Positions 51,915-61,254 are shown, counted from the first letter of the stretch. The stretch is DNA of 64,000 nt from an uncultured Dehalococcoidia bacterium (GCA_938015525.1 CALLPC010000014.1:17872-81871), one strand, 5' to 3'. Made by a program: numbers and translations. The notes: a model not told the origin generated them from the sequence alone.

Positions 51915-53189
51915 TTAGTCGCCGCCCGCCGGCCGCGGTAGCCGCTCCCCCTCCGCCTCGACCGCTCGCGCCCCCGGCCGCAGCGGCACCGAGGCCGCCC
52001 ACGCAACGCCCACGATGGTCAGCACACCGGCGGCCATGACCGCCAGCGTCTCCCGCTCCCCAATCCGGTCCGCCAGCGCTCCGAACGGGTACGCCACCAG
52101 CCCGTTCACCCCCCACGCCAGCATCACCAGGGACATCACCCGCCCGTGGTAGGCAGGGTCCGCCTCCCGCATCACGATCGCGGTATTCAGTACCTGGAAC
52201 GCGCCCGTCCCCGCCCCGACGGCCAGCATCGCCAGCACCGCAACCCCGAACCCGGGCGCCGCCGCCAGCCCGACCAGCGAACCGCCCAGCACCACGCCCC
52301 CCGCGACCATCAGCACCCACGCATGCCGCGACCCCGCCAGCCCCGCGACGCCGAGCGACACCACGAACCCGCTCGCCGCCCCCGCCGCCATCAGCAGCGC
52401 CATGTCCTTCGATGACCGGCCGAGCTCGTTTTCGAGGAACCCCGGCAGCACCACGAAATACGAAAACCCCGCCATGATCACCCCGATGAACGTCACCACG
52501 GCCAGCATCAGCCGCGCCCGCTCCCGGATGTGCCGTATCCCCAGCGCCATGTCCTCCCGGAACGACCGCCCGCCCCGTGCCACCGCCCGCGATGAGGGCA
52601 GCATCGCCAGGCTCCCGATTACGAACACGAACAGCCCCGCCATGAACAGGTAGGTCCCGCCCGTCCCCACGAACGGCAGCCCAATCAGGCCCGCCGCGAT
52701 GAACGGCCCGATCACCCGCGTCATGGTCATCCCCACCTGCTGCAGCGCAATGCCGTTTGCCAGGTCCCGCTCCGGCACCAGTTCCCCCACCCACGCCTGC
52801 CGCGCCGGCCCGATGAACGAGAACATGGCCCCCATCACCAGCGTCGACAGCGCCAGCAGCGGGATCGTGATCAGGTCGAACACGATCAGCATCCCCACCG
52901 CCCCGAACGTCAAACCGATCACCGTCTGCCCGGCGAGCAGCAGCCGCTTCTTCGGGAACCGGTCCGCTACCACTCCCCCGAACGGAGCCACCACCACCGT
53001 CGCCACCCCCATCCCCAGCGAGACGAACCCCACCGCGCCGTTGCGCCCCGTCAGGTCGAACGCCACCACCGCCTGCACCACCGACGACATCATGAACGCC
53101 AGGAACGCGAGCGAGGTGCCGATCCAGAGCACCCGGTAATCCCGGTACTCCAGCGCCTTGAACGTCCGCGCCAGCCACGCCCCGACCAT
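51915..53189 (-). CDS. MFS transporter
   Basis: A 424-residue major facilitator protein with about 12 membrane helices. Motif A-like loops are GVVADRFPKKRLLLAG (between helices 2 and 3) and GALADRIGERETLAV (between 8 and 9). The early segment FKALEYRDYRVLWIGTSLAFLAFMMS is typical of the EmrB/enterobactin-exporter-like (MFS_3) group. The substrate is unknown. ATG 53189 is chosen because TAGGAT ends seven bases upstream; the ATG three codons earlier overlaps that hexamer. Confidence 0.85.
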   Translation of the reverse strand: MVGAWLARTFKALEYRDYRVLWIGTSLAFLAFMMSSVVQAVVAFDLTGRNGAVGFVSLGMGVATVVVAPFGGVVADRFPKKRLLLAGQTVIGLTFGAVGMLIVFDLITIPLLALSTLVMGAMFSFIGPARQAWVGELVPERDLANGIALQQVGMTMTRVIGPFIAAGLIGLPFVGTGGTYLFMAGLFVFVIGSLAMLPSSRAVARGGRSFREDMALGIRHIRERARLMLAVVTFIGVIMAGFSYFVVLPGFLENELGRSSKDMALLMAAGAASGFVVSLGVAGLAGSRHAWVLMVAGGVVLGGSLVGLAAAPGFGVAVLAMLAVGAGTGAFQVLNTAIVMREADPAYHGRVMSLVMLAWGVNGLVAYPFGALADRIGERETLAVMAAGVLTIVGVAWAASVPLRPGARAVEAEGERLPRPAGGD

Positions 53190-53196
53190 TCGCCTC

Positions 53197-53202
53197 ATCC
53201 TA
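53197..53202 (-). promoter_or_regulatory. -10 element TAGGAT of the MFS gene
   Basis: On the minus strand TAGGAT ends seven bases before the ATG at 53189; it contains the alternative ATG at 53198. Confidence 0.45.
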
Positions 53203-53234
53203 ACGGTTGCATGACGCCCCCGCCACCGGATGCG

Positions 53235-54494
53235 CTACACGAATCCCCGCAGCTGGATCGCCCGCGCAACCCGTTCGAGCCCGATATCGAACGCCGCATC
53301 CCTCGGCTGCGTCCCGTCCCGCGCCGCCCGTGTCATCAGCTCGTCGAACGTCGCCACCATCCGCTGCTCCAGCTCCTCCAGCACCCGCTCCAGCGGCCAG
53401 CGGAACTGCTGGATGTTCTGCGTCCACTCGAAGTACGAAACCGTCACGCCGCCCGCGTTCGCAAGGATATCCGGCAGGACCAGCACCTTCTTCGCCCGCA
53501 GGATGGCATCCCCCTCCGGACTCACCGGGTGGTTCGCCGCTTCCACCACCACCCGCGCCTTCAGCCGGCCGGCATTCTCCCCGGTAATCACTTCCCCGAT
53601 GGCGGCCGGCACGAGGTAGTCGCAGTCCAGCTCGAGTAGCGCCTCGTTCGTGATCGGCTCCGCCGGTTCGAAGCCGGCCACGCTCCCCGCGACGGCAAAC
53701 CAGCGGTCCAGCGCCGCGATATCGATGCCCTCCGGGTTCCATATCCCACCCTTGACGTCGCTCACCGCGATGACGCGGAAGCCCATCCCGCTCGCCACTC
53801 GCGCCGTCCAGCTCCCAACGTTCCCGTACCCCTGGATGGCCACCCGGATGTCCTGCGGCGCAACGCCCTCCATCCTCGCCGTCTCCCGCATGCAGATGGC
53901 CACTCCCCGCCCCGTCGCCTGGTCCCGCCCGTAGCTCCCGCCCAGCTCCACCGGCTTCCCCGTCACGATCCCCGGCGTATACCCGTACCGCGCCCCGTAC
54001 GCGTCCATCATCCACGCCATCGTCTGCTGGTTCGTTCCCATGTCCGGCGCCGGGATATCCCGGTTCACCCCCAGCACCATCCCGATGTGCTGCGTGTACG
54101 TCCGCGTCAGCCGGTTCAGCTCCGTCTCGCTCATGTGCGTCGGGTCGCACATCACCCCGCCCTTGGCGCCGCCAAACGGCAGGTCCATCAGCGCACACTT
54201 GTACGTCATCAGCATCGCCAGCGCCCGGACCTCGTCCAGGTCCGCCTGCGGGTGGAACCGCACCCCACCCTTGTACGGCCCCCGCGCACCGTTGTGCTGC
54301 ACCCGGTACCCCTCGAAAATCCGCAGCGTCCGGTCGTCCATCCGCACCGGCACCTGCGCCCGCACCTCTCGCCACGACGTCCGCAGCAGGTCCACCACTT
54401 CCGGCGGCGTGTGCAGCCGGTCTGCCGCCGCAAGCACGCTCTGCAGCACCGACTCTGTCGGCGAAACCTTCCGCGGCTCACTCGCCGTGGTCAT
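53235..54494 (-). CDS. Glutamate/leucine-type (Glu/Leu/Phe/Val) dehydrogenase
   Basis: A 419-residue dehydrogenase of glutamate-dehydrogenase length: the [11 protein letters not shown] substrate loop, [19 protein letters not shown] with the catalytic Lys, [22 protein letters not shown], and the cofactor motif [11 protein letters not shown]. It interconverts glutamate (or a related amino acid) and its keto acid with NAD(P). ATG 54494 is used since GGAGG is then nine bases upstream; the GTG at 54503 touches that site. A TAGGCT hexamer lies at 54532-54527. Confidence 0.93.
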   Translation of the reverse strand: MTTASEPRKVSPTESVLQSVLAAADRLHTPPEVVDLLRTSWREVRAQVPVRMDDRTLRIFEGYRVQHNGARGPYKGGVRFHPQADLDEVRALAMLMTYKCALMDLPFGGAKGGVMCDPTHMSETELNRLTRTYTQHIGMVLGVNRDIPAPDMGTNQQTMAWMMDAYGARYGYTPGIVTGKPVELGGSYGRDQATGRGVAICMRETARMEGVAPQDIRVAIQGYGNVGSWTARVASGMGFRVIAVSDVKGGIWNPEGIDIAALDRWFAVAGSVAGFEPAEPITNEALLELDCDYLVPAAIGEVITGENAGRLKARVVVEAANHPVSPEGDAILRAKKVLVLPDILANAGGVTVSYFEWTQNIQQFRWPLERVLEELEQRMVATFDELMTRAARDGTQPRDAAFDIGLERVARAIQLRGFV

Positions 54495-54577
54495 CGCGTT
54501 CACCCTCCGTGGGCAAATCTCCGCGAAGCCTACACCGGCTCTCGCCTTGCCGCGCCCGCCAGTCCAAACTCTCCGCC

Positions 54578-55558
54578 ATGGCCCGCGTCTTCCTCACCCG
54601 CACCGTCCCCGGCACCGCCGCCGACCGGCTCGAGGCCGCCGGTCACACCCTCGAAACCTGGCCCGGCGAACTCCCCCCGCCGCCCGCGGACCTCGCCGCT
54701 GCCCTCGCTCGGGCCGATGCCGTCATCGCCATGGTCGTCGACCGCATCACCCCCGAGATGCTCGACGCCGCTCCCCGCCTCCGCATCGTCGCCAACATGG
54801 CCGTCGGCTACGACAACATCGACCCCGCCGCTGCCGCCGCCCGCGGTATCTGGGTCACCAACACCCCCGGTGTCCTCGCCGAGACCACCGCCGACCTCGC
54901 CTTCGGCCTCCTCCTTGCCGCCGCCCGCCGCATCGTCGAATCCGACCGCGACACTCGCGCCGGCGGCTGGAAGACCTGGTCGCCCACTGCCTTCCTCGGC
55001 CCGGACGTCTTCGGCGCCACCCTCGGCATCATCGGCCTCGGCGAGATCGGCGAGGCCGTCGCCCGCCGTGCCCGCGGGTTCAAGATGCGTATCCTCTACT
55101 CCTCCCGCACCCGAAAGCCTGCCCTCGAGGCCGACCTCAACCTCGAATACCGCGACCTCCGCGGCCTCCTCGCCGAATCCGACTTCGTGACCATCCACAC
55201 CCCCCTCACCCCCGAGACCCGCCACCTCATCGACGCCGCCGCTTTCGCCGCCATGAAGCCCGGCGCCATCCTCGTCAACACCGCCCGCGGCCAGGTCGTC
55301 GACCAGGACGCCCTCGTGGAAGCCCTCCGCAGCGGCCGGCTCGGCGGCGCCGCCCTCGATGTCACCACCCCGGAGCCCCTCCCGCTCGACCACCCGCTCT
55401 TCACGTTCCCGAACGTCATCATCACCCCCCACATCGGCTCCGCCAGCCGCGCTACCCGTGCCCGCATGGCCGAGATGGCCGCCGCCAACATCCTCGCCGT
55501 CCTCGAGGGCCGCGAACCACCCAACCCCGTCAACCGGCCCCAAAACCCCCGCTCGTAA
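54578..55558 (+). CDS. D-2-hydroxyacid dehydrogenase (glyoxylate/hydroxypyruvate reductase-like)
   Basis: A 326-residue NAD(P)-dependent dehydrogenase. [34 protein letters not shown], the Rossmann motif [16 protein letters not shown], and the catalytic residues Arg in NTARGQVVD, Glu in TTPEPLP and His in PHIGSAS are all present. It is closest to D-glycerate/glyoxylate reductases. It is divergent from the glutamate-type dehydrogenase. CAAACT ends seven bases before the ATG, a weak match to the leaderless pattern. Confidence 0.92.
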   Translation: MARVFLTRTVPGTAADRLEAAGHTLETWPGELPPPPADLAAALARADAVIAMVVDRITPEMLDAAPRLRIVANMAVGYDNIDPAAAAARGIWVTNTPGVLAETTADLAFGLLLAAARRIVESDRDTRAGGWKTWSPTAFLGPDVFGATLGIIGLGEIGEAVARRARGFKMRILYSSRTRKPALEADLNLEYRDLRGLLAESDFVTIHTPLTPETRHLIDAAAFAAMKPGAILVNTARGQVVDQDALVEALRSGRLGGAALDVTTPEPLPLDHPLFTFPNVIITPHIGSASRATRARMAEMAAANILAVLEGREPPNPVNRPQNPRS

Positions 55559-55642
55559 CTTGACACATCCCCGGCCGCGCAAGAAAAAAGAACCTTACGT
55601 AGCGTGCGCGGTCGCGCTCCCGAACCTTCCCCGGGGTGCCCC

Positions 55643-56290
55643 TTGAGCAAATCCTCCAAGCCGCCCGGCAACCTCTGGCTTGCCGAAGAACTCTGGAAGC
55701 TTGACGCCATCGAATTCGGCGACTTCACCCTCGGCCGTACCGCCGTCCACTCCCCTATCTACATCAACCTCCGCCGCCTCATCTCCAACCCGAAAGCCCT
55801 CAAACGCTGTGCGCGCATCATCAAAGAGGAGCTCGAAGCCCTCATGTCGATGCGCAACCCCCACGTCCATCCCTTCACCCTCGTCGCCGGCGTCCCCTTC
55901 GGTGGCCTCCACGTCGCCACCGCCTTCTCCCTCCTCGTCAATACCCCGATGATCTACATCCACCCGCCCGGCACCGATAAGGCGGACGTTATCGAGGGCA
56001 TCTACGTCCGCGGCCAGAGCTGTCTCATCATCGACGACCTCATCACCGGCGGCGGCTCCATCCTCCAGACCGCGGCCACCCTCGAATCCGCCGGTCTCAT
56101 CGTCCGCGACGCCGTCACGCTCATCGACCGCCAGGAAGGCGGCAAACAGGCCCTCAAAGCTGCCGGCATCAACCTCGTCTCCATTCTCTCCCTCGAACAG
56201 ATCGCCAACTACCTCATGTCCGAAGGGCACATCACCGAGGACCAGTACCGCACCACCGTCCAGTACCTCCGCTCCCGCAACGGCGGGTGA
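55643..56290 (+). CDS. Orotate phosphoribosyltransferase-like protein
   Basis: A 215-residue type I phosphoribosyltransferase. GNLWLAEELWKL and GDFTLGRTAVHSPIYINLRRL come before VAGVPFGGLHVATAFS, then the PRPP loop CLIIDDLITGGGSIL and IDRQEGGKQALKAAGINLVSILSLEQI. The last stretch is characteristic of PyrE, which makes OMP from orotate in pyrimidine synthesis. The N-terminus is unusual. No ATG fits, so TTG 55643 is used (GTG 55604 is an alternative that adds 13 residues). Confidence 0.82.
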   Translation: MSKSSKPPGNLWLAEELWKLDAIEFGDFTLGRTAVHSPIYINLRRLISNPKALKRCARIIKEELEALMSMRNPHVHPFTLVAGVPFGGLHVATAFSLLVNTPMIYIHPPGTDKADVIEGIYVRGQSCLIIDDLITGGGSILQTAATLESAGLIVRDAVTLIDRQEGGKQALKAAGINLVSILSLEQIANYLMSEGHITEDQYRTTVQYLRSRNGG

Positions 56291-56392
56291 ACCCCGGCCG
56301 CCGCCCCGCCGCCAGCACGCCCCTCCCGCCCCCGGGGCGCCCCGTTTCCCCGGGCTCCGCCGCGGCACCTTTCCCTGCCCCCGCGCCATTCG

Positions 56393-56398
56393 TACAGT
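56393..56398 (+). promoter_or_regulatory. -10 element TACAGT of the ECF sigma gene
   Basis: CGTACAGT ends 10 bases before the GTG at 56409. Confidence 0.45.
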
Positions 56399-56408
56399 GA
56401 ACCCCGCC

Positions 56409-57014
56409 GTGCGCGACCCCGGGGAAGGGCCCCATGAACCCACGCACCACCGCGACCAGGCCGACGCCGAGCTCGCGGCCCGCGCTGCCCGCCGCGACCC
56501 CGCCGCGTGGGAGGCCCTCTTCGAAACCCACTACCGCCGCATCTACACCTACCTCCGCTTCCGCCTCACCAGCCCCGAAGAAGCCGAAGACCTCGCCTCC
56601 CAGGTCTTCGAAATCGCCTACGCCCGGGCCGATGCCTTCGATTACCGTGGCGTGCCCATCGAGGCCTGGCTCCTCGGCATCGCCCGCAACCTCGCCCGCG
56701 ACGCCATCAAGAAGCGTATCCGCCGCGGTCCGGCCGATGCCCTCGAAACCGCCGGCGCTGCCGGTGCCCTCGCGACGGACGACCCCGCTCCCGCCATCCA
56801 GCTCCGGAGCGACATCGCCCGGGCGCTCCAGGCGCTCACCGAGGACCAGCGCGAGGTCGTCCGCCTCCGCTTCCTCCTCGATAAGTCCGTCGTCGAGACG
56901 GCGCAGCTCATGGCACGCTCCGAAGACGCCGTCAAAAACCTCCAGCGCCGCGCCCTCGCAGCGCTCCACCGCGCCCTCGGCGGTGAAACCTACACCGCGG
57001 GAGGCGGCCCATGA
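56409..57014 (+). CDS. ECF-type RNA polymerase sigma factor
   Basis: A 201-residue sigma-70 family factor with two domains. Sigma-2 includes AWEALFETHYRRIYTYLRFRLTSPEEAEDLASQVFEIAY and WLLGIARNLARD; sigma-4 includes ALTEDQREVVRLRFLLDKSVVETAQLMARSEDAVKNLQRRALAALHRAL, an HTH of the SigW/RpoE kind. It should direct RNA polymerase to a small regulon. The next gene overlaps by four bases and is the likely anti-sigma partner. GTG 56409 is chosen because the earlier GTG at 56397 lies inside the -10. Confidence 0.92.
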   Translation: MRDPGEGPHEPTHHRDQADAELAARAARRDPAAWEALFETHYRRIYTYLRFRLTSPEEAEDLASQVFEIAYARADAFDYRGVPIEAWLLGIARNLARDAIKKRIRRGPADALETAGAAGALATDDPAPAIQLRSDIARALQALTEDQREVVRLRFLLDKSVVETAQLMARSEDAVKNLQRRALAALHRALGGETYTAGGGP

Positions 57015-58180
57015 CGACTGACCGCCTCGACGACCTCCTCGAACGTCTCCTCGACACCGGGACCGTCCCCGAGGACGCCTCCCCCGAAGAGCGTGCCGAG
57101 CTCGAGCGCCTCCTCGCCGCCCGCTCGGACCTCGCCGCGATGCGCGCCGGCATCGATGCCGAGGCCGCCGACGCCCTGCCCGCCGCCCGCGCACGCTTCC
57201 AGCGCTACCTCGCCGCCCGCCGCCCCGCGCCCGTCGACCACCGCCTCACCGCCTCCCGTCCCGGCCGCCTCCAGCGGCTCCTCGCCGGCCGCCGGCTCTC
57301 CCTCGCCGGCACCCTCGCGGCCCTCCTCCTCGTCGCCGCGGTCGCCCTCTTCGCTGCTCGCCCCTTCCAGGGCGCCCACGACGTCCAGGCCCTCGGCGTC
57401 GATGACTACGTCCAGCTCGCCGGCACCGTGGCCGCTGCCGACGCCTCCGGCATCACCATCGAGTCCGCAGAATTCGGCCGCATCGCCGTCACTGCCGCCG
57501 GCGCCACCTTCCTCGACGCCTCCGGCGCGGTGACCGACCGCCCGCCCCGCCCGGGCGAGACCGTCTCCATCGCCGGCTTCGTCCGCGATGCGCGGAAAGG
57601 CCGCCTCCTCATCGACGGCCAAACCGTCGCCCTCGCCGGACCCCTCCCCGGCGGCAGCGGCCGTCCCCTCCAGCGGTTGGGCGCGGCCGCAGAGGGCACC
57701 GTCACCCTCATCGCCATCGACCGCGACGGCAAAGCAGCCCGAGCCGTCGTCCTCCTCCCCGACGGCCGCCGCGTCCTCGCCGATGTCGACGTCGACTCGC
57801 TCGGCCAGCTGCTCGCCGCGACCGGCTCCCCGCTCGGCACCAAGGTGCAGCTCAACCGTCCTGGGGAGCGCCCCGTCCAGCTGCGGCCCGCCAGCGACCG
57901 CGACGGCGAGGGGCACCACCCCCGTCCCCCGCTCACCCGCCTCACTGGCACCCTCACGGAGGTCACCGCCACCGGCCTCACCCTCCAGACCGCCAGCGGC
58001 CCCGTTCACATCGTTCGCCGCCCCCGCCTCAAAATCCTCCCGGGCGAGAGCAGCCTCACCATGGCCGAAATCCGCGCCGGGGCATCCATCGAGGGCTACA
58101 CCGCCACCGTCGCCGGCGGCCACGACCCCCGCACCGGCGCCTTCATCGCAGACCTCGTCATCCTCGGCCCCCGCCCCTGA
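57011..58180 (+). CDS. Putative anti-sigma / DUF5666 membrane protein
   Basis: A 389-residue membrane protein. Residues 1-95 are a cytoplasmic helical part with Asp/Glu/Arg-rich sequence, a membrane helix follows (LAGTLAALLLVAAVALFAA, about 98-116), and residues 125-389 are an extracytoplasmic region of repeated beta modules of DUF5666 type: DYVQLAGTVAAADASGITIE, PGETVSIAGFVRDARKGRLL and TRLTGTLTEVTATGLTL. Coupling to the sigma factor by an ATGA overlap suggests it senses a surface signal and holds the sigma factor. Its cytoplasmic part has no clear zinc motif of classic anti-sigma proteins. Confidence 0.7.
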   Translation: MTTDRLDDLLERLLDTGTVPEDASPEERAELERLLAARSDLAAMRAGIDAEAADALPAARARFQRYLAARRPAPVDHRLTASRPGRLQRLLAGRRLSLAGTLAALLLVAAVALFAARPFQGAHDVQALGVDDYVQLAGTVAAADASGITIESAEFGRIAVTAAGATFLDASGAVTDRPPRPGETVSIAGFVRDARKGRLLIDGQTVALAGPLPGGSGRPLQRLGAAAEGTVTLIAIDRDGKAARAVVLLPDGRRVLADVDVDSLGQLLAATGSPLGTKVQLNRPGERPVQLRPASDRDGEGHHPRPPLTRLTGTLTEVTATGLTLQTASGPVHIVRRPRLKILPGESSLTMAEIRAGASIEGYTATVAGGHDPRTGAFIADLVILGPRP

Positions 58181-58252
58181 CCCCCGCCGCTTGAGCGTCG
58201 CCCCCCCGTGGCGCACCCTGAGGGGCATCACACCCCAGGCAGAGCGCTTCCC

Positions 58253-59311
58253 ATGACGACCACCGCCAACGCCCCCCGCTGGCTCATCACCGGCGGTACC
58301 GGCTTTCTCGGCTCCCACATCGCCCGCCGCCTCCTCGACGACGGCATCCACCCCGTCCTCTTCGACATCGCCCCTCTCCCCCCGGACGACGCCGATATCG
58401 CCGACCGGCTCACCTTTATCCAGGGCGACGTCCAGGACCGCGAGGCCATCCGCCGCGCCCTCAACGGCGTCGAGGTCGTCATCCACGCCGCGGCCGCCCT
58501 CCCCATCCAGGTCTCAAAACGGAAGATTTACGCCACCAACGTCCGCGGCACCCGCTACGTCCTCCATGAGGCCTGGAAAGCCGGCATCCGCCGCGTCGTC
58601 TTCATCTCCTCCACCGCCGTCTACGGCGTCCCGAAAGTCCACCCCATCGACGAAACCTCCCCCCTCCACCCCCTCGGCCACTACGGCTCCTCCAAGGTCG
58701 TCGGCGAACAGCTCTGTCGGCAGTACCAGGAGCGCGGCCTCCAGGTCAACATCATCCGTCCCAAGACGTTCCTCGGCACCGGTCGCCTCGGTGTCTTTGA
58801 AATCCTCTTCGAATGGGTCGCCGAAGGCCGCCGCATCCCCCTCCTCGGCGATGGCACCAACCATTACCAGCTCCTCGAAGTCAGCGACCTCGTCGACGCC
58901 ATCGTCCGTGCAGCCACGAACCCGGACGTCGTCAACGAAACCATGAACGTCGGCGCCGACCGCTTCCAAACCCTCAACGAAGATATGCAGGCCCTCTTCG
59001 ACCACGCCGGCTCCGGCTCCCGCCTCTGGCATCTGCCCGCCCGGCCCGGCGAACTCGCCCTCCGCGCCCTCGAACTCCTCCGCCTCTCGCCCCTCGCCGC
59101 CTGGCACTACGGCACCATGTGGCGCGACTCCTACGTCGAAGTCGACCGGGCGAAGCGTCTCCTCGGCTGGCAGCCGAAATACTCCAACGCCGAAGCGCTC
59201 ATCCGCGCCTGGGACTGGTATGTCGAAAACCGGGGCCGCTACGACACCGGAGTCACCCACCGTGTTGCCTGGCAGAAAGGCGCCCTCGCCATCCTCCGCC
59301 GCCTCAGCTGA
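58253..59311 (+). CDS. NAD-dependent epimerase/dehydratase (extended SDR)
   Basis: A 352-residue extended short-chain dehydrogenase. The cofactor motif is ITGGTGFLGSHIARRL, with FISSTAVYGVP, the catalytic YGSSK (Tyr-x3-Lys), and RPKTFLGTGRLGVF. C-terminal sequence (WHLPARPGELALRALELLRLSPLAAW) is typical of sugar-nucleotide or sterol-dehydrogenase-like members. It may act as an NDP-sugar epimerase or a 3-beta-hydroxysteroid-type dehydrogenase. No clear promoter or ribosome site precedes the ATG. Confidence 0.88.
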   Translation: MTTTANAPRWLITGGTGFLGSHIARRLLDDGIHPVLFDIAPLPPDDADIADRLTFIQGDVQDREAIRRALNGVEVVIHAAAALPIQVSKRKIYATNVRGTRYVLHEAWKAGIRRVVFISSTAVYGVPKVHPIDETSPLHPLGHYGSSKVVGEQLCRQYQERGLQVNIIRPKTFLGTGRLGVFEILFEWVAEGRRIPLLGDGTNHYQLLEVSDLVDAIVRAATNPDVVNETMNVGADRFQTLNEDMQALFDHAGSGSRLWHLPARPGELALRALELLRLSPLAAWHYGTMWRDSYVEVDRAKRLLGWQPKYSNAEALIRAWDWYVENRGRYDTGVTHRVAWQKGALAILRRLS

Positions 59312-59353
59312 CCGCCCCCGTCGTCCGACCGGCGCTCGCCACACCCCCAACCG

Positions 59354-60166
59354 CTACGGGATGCGCAGCTGCTGCCCCACCGCCAGCCGCGTGCAATCAT
59401 CCTCCGTCAGGTTGTTCGCCCGCAGCAGCTGCTCGAGTGCCACCCCGTTCGCCTGCGCAATCGAGAAGCAGGTATCGCCTTCGGCCACCGTATACGTCCG
59501 CCCGTTGCCGCCCGGTGTTGGCGTCCCCGCCCCCGGCGTCCGCGTCCCGTTGGCTGGCGTCCCCGTACGCGGTGTCCCCGGCGTGCCAGCCGGCTGCGTA
59601 CCCCCGGGCCGGGTCGCCGGCGTCGCCGTCCCGCTCGCCGCCTGGGCCGTCTGCGTCCGGTTCAGCGCATCCCGCGTCGCCACCGCATCCGCCGGAGAGA
59701 CCGTCCCGCCATCGCCATTCCCCACCACCTGCTGGATGACGAACGCGAGGACGACGACCACGATCGCCAGCGCAAACAGCCCGATCGTCGCCACCGGCAG
59801 GCTGATGCCGCCCGGCCGCGGCCGCGGTCCCAGCGTCGCTGGCGCGCTCCGCCGGGGCGGACGAGGAGCCGGCGCCGGCCCCTGTCGGAACGGCTGGCGG
59901 GGCGCCTGGCCCGGCCCGGGCACCGTGCCCGCAGGCGGCTGCTGGGAAGCCGGCGCTGCCCGCCCCGGGATCCCTTCGCCGAGGTAGACCGGGCAGCTCA
60001 CGTGGTTCGCCCCGAGGCAGTAGCTCTCCTGGTGCGGCAGCGCGATACGGGTCGGCGTCTCCAGCCGATAACACCGGTGCGCCTCCGTGGCGTACGTCGC
60101 ATGCGAATCCGCATCGTCCGCCAGCCCGAGATACGGGCACACCTGCGAATACTCTTCCTGCGTCAC
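59354..60166 (-). CDS. LysM-domain membrane protein with Cys-rich N-terminus
   Basis: A 270-residue protein with a bitopic plan. Residues 1-65 hold four Cys in the pattern CPYLGLADDADSHATY...HRCYRL...ESYCLG...VSCPVYLG, a short metal- or disulfide-binding module facing the cytoplasm. A Pro-rich linker and one membrane segment follow (about 122-145). The external part has a Thr/Pro/Gly-rich linker and a C-terminal LysM domain (RTYTVAEGDTCFSIAQANGVALEQLLRANNL) that binds peptidoglycan-type sugars. GTG 60166 has AGGAG upstream; TAGGAT at 60212-60207 is its likely -10. Confidence 0.85.
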   Translation of the reverse strand: MTQEEYSQVCPYLGLADDADSHATYATEAHRCYRLETPTRIALPHQESYCLGANHVSCPVYLGEGIPGRAAPASQQPPAGTVPGPGQAPRQPFRQGPAPAPRPPRRSAPATLGPRPRPGGISLPVATIGLFALAIVVVVLAFVIQQVVGNGDGGTVSPADAVATRDALNRTQTAQAASGTATPATRPGGTQPAGTPGTPRTGTPANGTRTPGAGTPTPGGNGRTYTVAEGDTCFSIAQANGVALEQLLRANNLTEDDCTRLAVGQQLRIP

Positions 60167-60298
60167 GCCCTCTCCTGTCCCGGGGGCTGTCCCACCACCG
60201 CACCAAATCCTACCAGCAAGCCGGGAAAGAGGAACCCGACCACCGCCGATGCCGTCAGGCCCGCCCCCGCGCCCCGCGCCGCCAGCCTTATTGGGGGT

Positions 60299-60324
60299 GG
60301 GGGCGCCCCTCGCGGAGCGCCCCC
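60299..60324. repeat. Strong GC hairpin in the gap before the str operon
   Basis: GGGGGCGC (60299-60306) and GCGCCCCC (60317-60324) form an 8-bp stem. The 60167-60529 stretch holds this hairpin and the LysM gene promoter; I see no convincing gene there. Confidence 0.5.
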
Positions 60325-60529
60325 GTGCGACGGGGAGGACATTGTCGCCTGGCGTCCTTTGGTCAGGAGGCCGCCTACCTCCAAGGACGGCAGTCCCGCG
60401 CCCGCTCCCCAGAGACCATTCCCGGACGGTTCAGTGGCCAGTTGGGGACGCCCGTCATATCCTTCATGGAGCAGCAGCACACACGCGGGCCCGCCGCTCC
60501 CCGGCGTCCCTCACCCCGCGCGCCACAGG

Positions 60530-60557
60530 TTGACAGCATCCCGAGCTGTGCTAGTCT
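60530..60557 (+). promoter_or_regulatory. Promoter of the str operon (TTGACA - 16 - TAGTCT)
   Basis: TTGACA (60530-60535), a 16-base spacer ending in an extended TGC, and TAGTCT (60552-60557) make the only near-consensus two-part sigma-70 promoter I saw in the window. It fits strong expression of ribosomal protein and elongation factor genes. The leader to the rpsL start is about 210 bases. Confidence 0.75.
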
Positions 60558-60664
60558 TCTCCCTTGGCGCTTATTGACTGGCGAACCTTCTGAGTTTGCA
60601 CAGGTCGCGAAGCTGCGTGCTTGAAGACGGCTCTGCGCACGGGTAACCAGCGCGGGGCGCTGTT

Positions 60665-60694
60665 CACGAACAGGCTTTTCGGCCTGTTTTCGTG
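60665..60694 (+). other. Hairpin followed by TTTT in the rpsL leader
   Basis: AACAGGC (60669-60675) pairs with GCCTGTT (60682-60688), extended by CACG/CGTG across a two-T bulge. It lies midway in the ~210-base leader. It may be an attenuator or an autoregulatory site for a ribosomal protein; no closer match is known to me. Confidence 0.4.
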
Positions 60695-60774
60695 CCCAAA
60701 AACCAACCGGCCAACCGGCCATGCCGCAGGCGCCCGCCGGCGCCGCCAAACGCTCAAACGCAGGGGAAGCAGGA

Positions 60775-61221
60775 ATGCCGACCATCAACCAGCTCGTTCG
60801 CAAAGGGCGAACCAAGAAGACGAAGAAGTCGGGCGCGCCTGCCCTGCTCTTCAGCTTCAACTCCAACACCGGCAAGCTCACCAGGGCCGTCGGCCGTGGC
60901 AACCCCCAGAAGCGCGGCGTCTGCACCCAGGTCCGCACCCAGACCCCGAAAAAGCCGAACTCCGCCCTCCGAAAAGTCGCCCGCGTCCGCCTCGTCAACG
61001 GCATCGAAGTCACTGCCTACATCCCCGGCGAAGGCCACAACCTCCAGGAACACTCCGTCGTCCTCGTCCGCGGCGGCCGCGTCAAAGACCTCCCCGGCGT
61101 CCGCTACCACATCGTCCGCGGCGCCCTCGATGCGACCGGCGTCAACAACCGCAAGCAGGGCCGTTCCAAATACGGCACCCGCAAGAACGCCCAGCCCGTG
61201 GCTGCCGGCCGCAAGCGCTAA
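60775..61221 (+). CDS. rpsL: 30S ribosomal protein S12
   Basis: A 148-residue S12, normal length for bacteria plus a short tail: [12 protein letters not shown] start, the conserved loop with [15 protein letters not shown], the streptomycin-site [11 protein letters not shown] and the final [10 protein letters not shown]. It sits in the decoding centre. GGAAGCAGGA precedes the ATG. First gene of the str operon. Confidence 0.97.
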   Translation: MPTINQLVRKGRTKKTKKSGAPALLFSFNSNTGKLTRAVGRGNPQKRGVCTQVRTQTPKKPNSALRKVARVRLVNGIEVTAYIPGEGHNLQEHSVVLVRGGRVKDLPGVRYHIVRGALDATGVNNRKQGRSKYGTRKNAQPVAAGRKR

Positions 61222-61254
61222 CCACCAAGGTCAGAAGAACTCCGGAGTCCACCC

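Noticed and set aside
55604..55642. A longer N-terminus for the PyrE-like protein from GTG 55604.
   Set aside because: The added 13 residues are Pro/Arg-rich and unlike the family, and no ribosome site precedes the GTG. The TTG start is also imperfect, so this stays open.
60163..60342. A 59-codon minus-strand frame with a membrane-like helix that ends in a GTGA overlap with the LysM gene.
   Set aside because: It contains the likely LysM promoter (TAGGAT 60212-60207) and Shine-Dalgarno and a strong hairpin, has no ribosome site of its own, and is biased in composition. A real small protein cannot be fully excluded.
60343..60529. Possible structural RNA (SRP, 6S or tRNA) in the gap before the str promoter.
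   Set aside because: I found no SRP-type GGTC...GGAAGCAGC core, no tRNA TTCGA arm and no long stems apart from the hairpin at 60299-60324.
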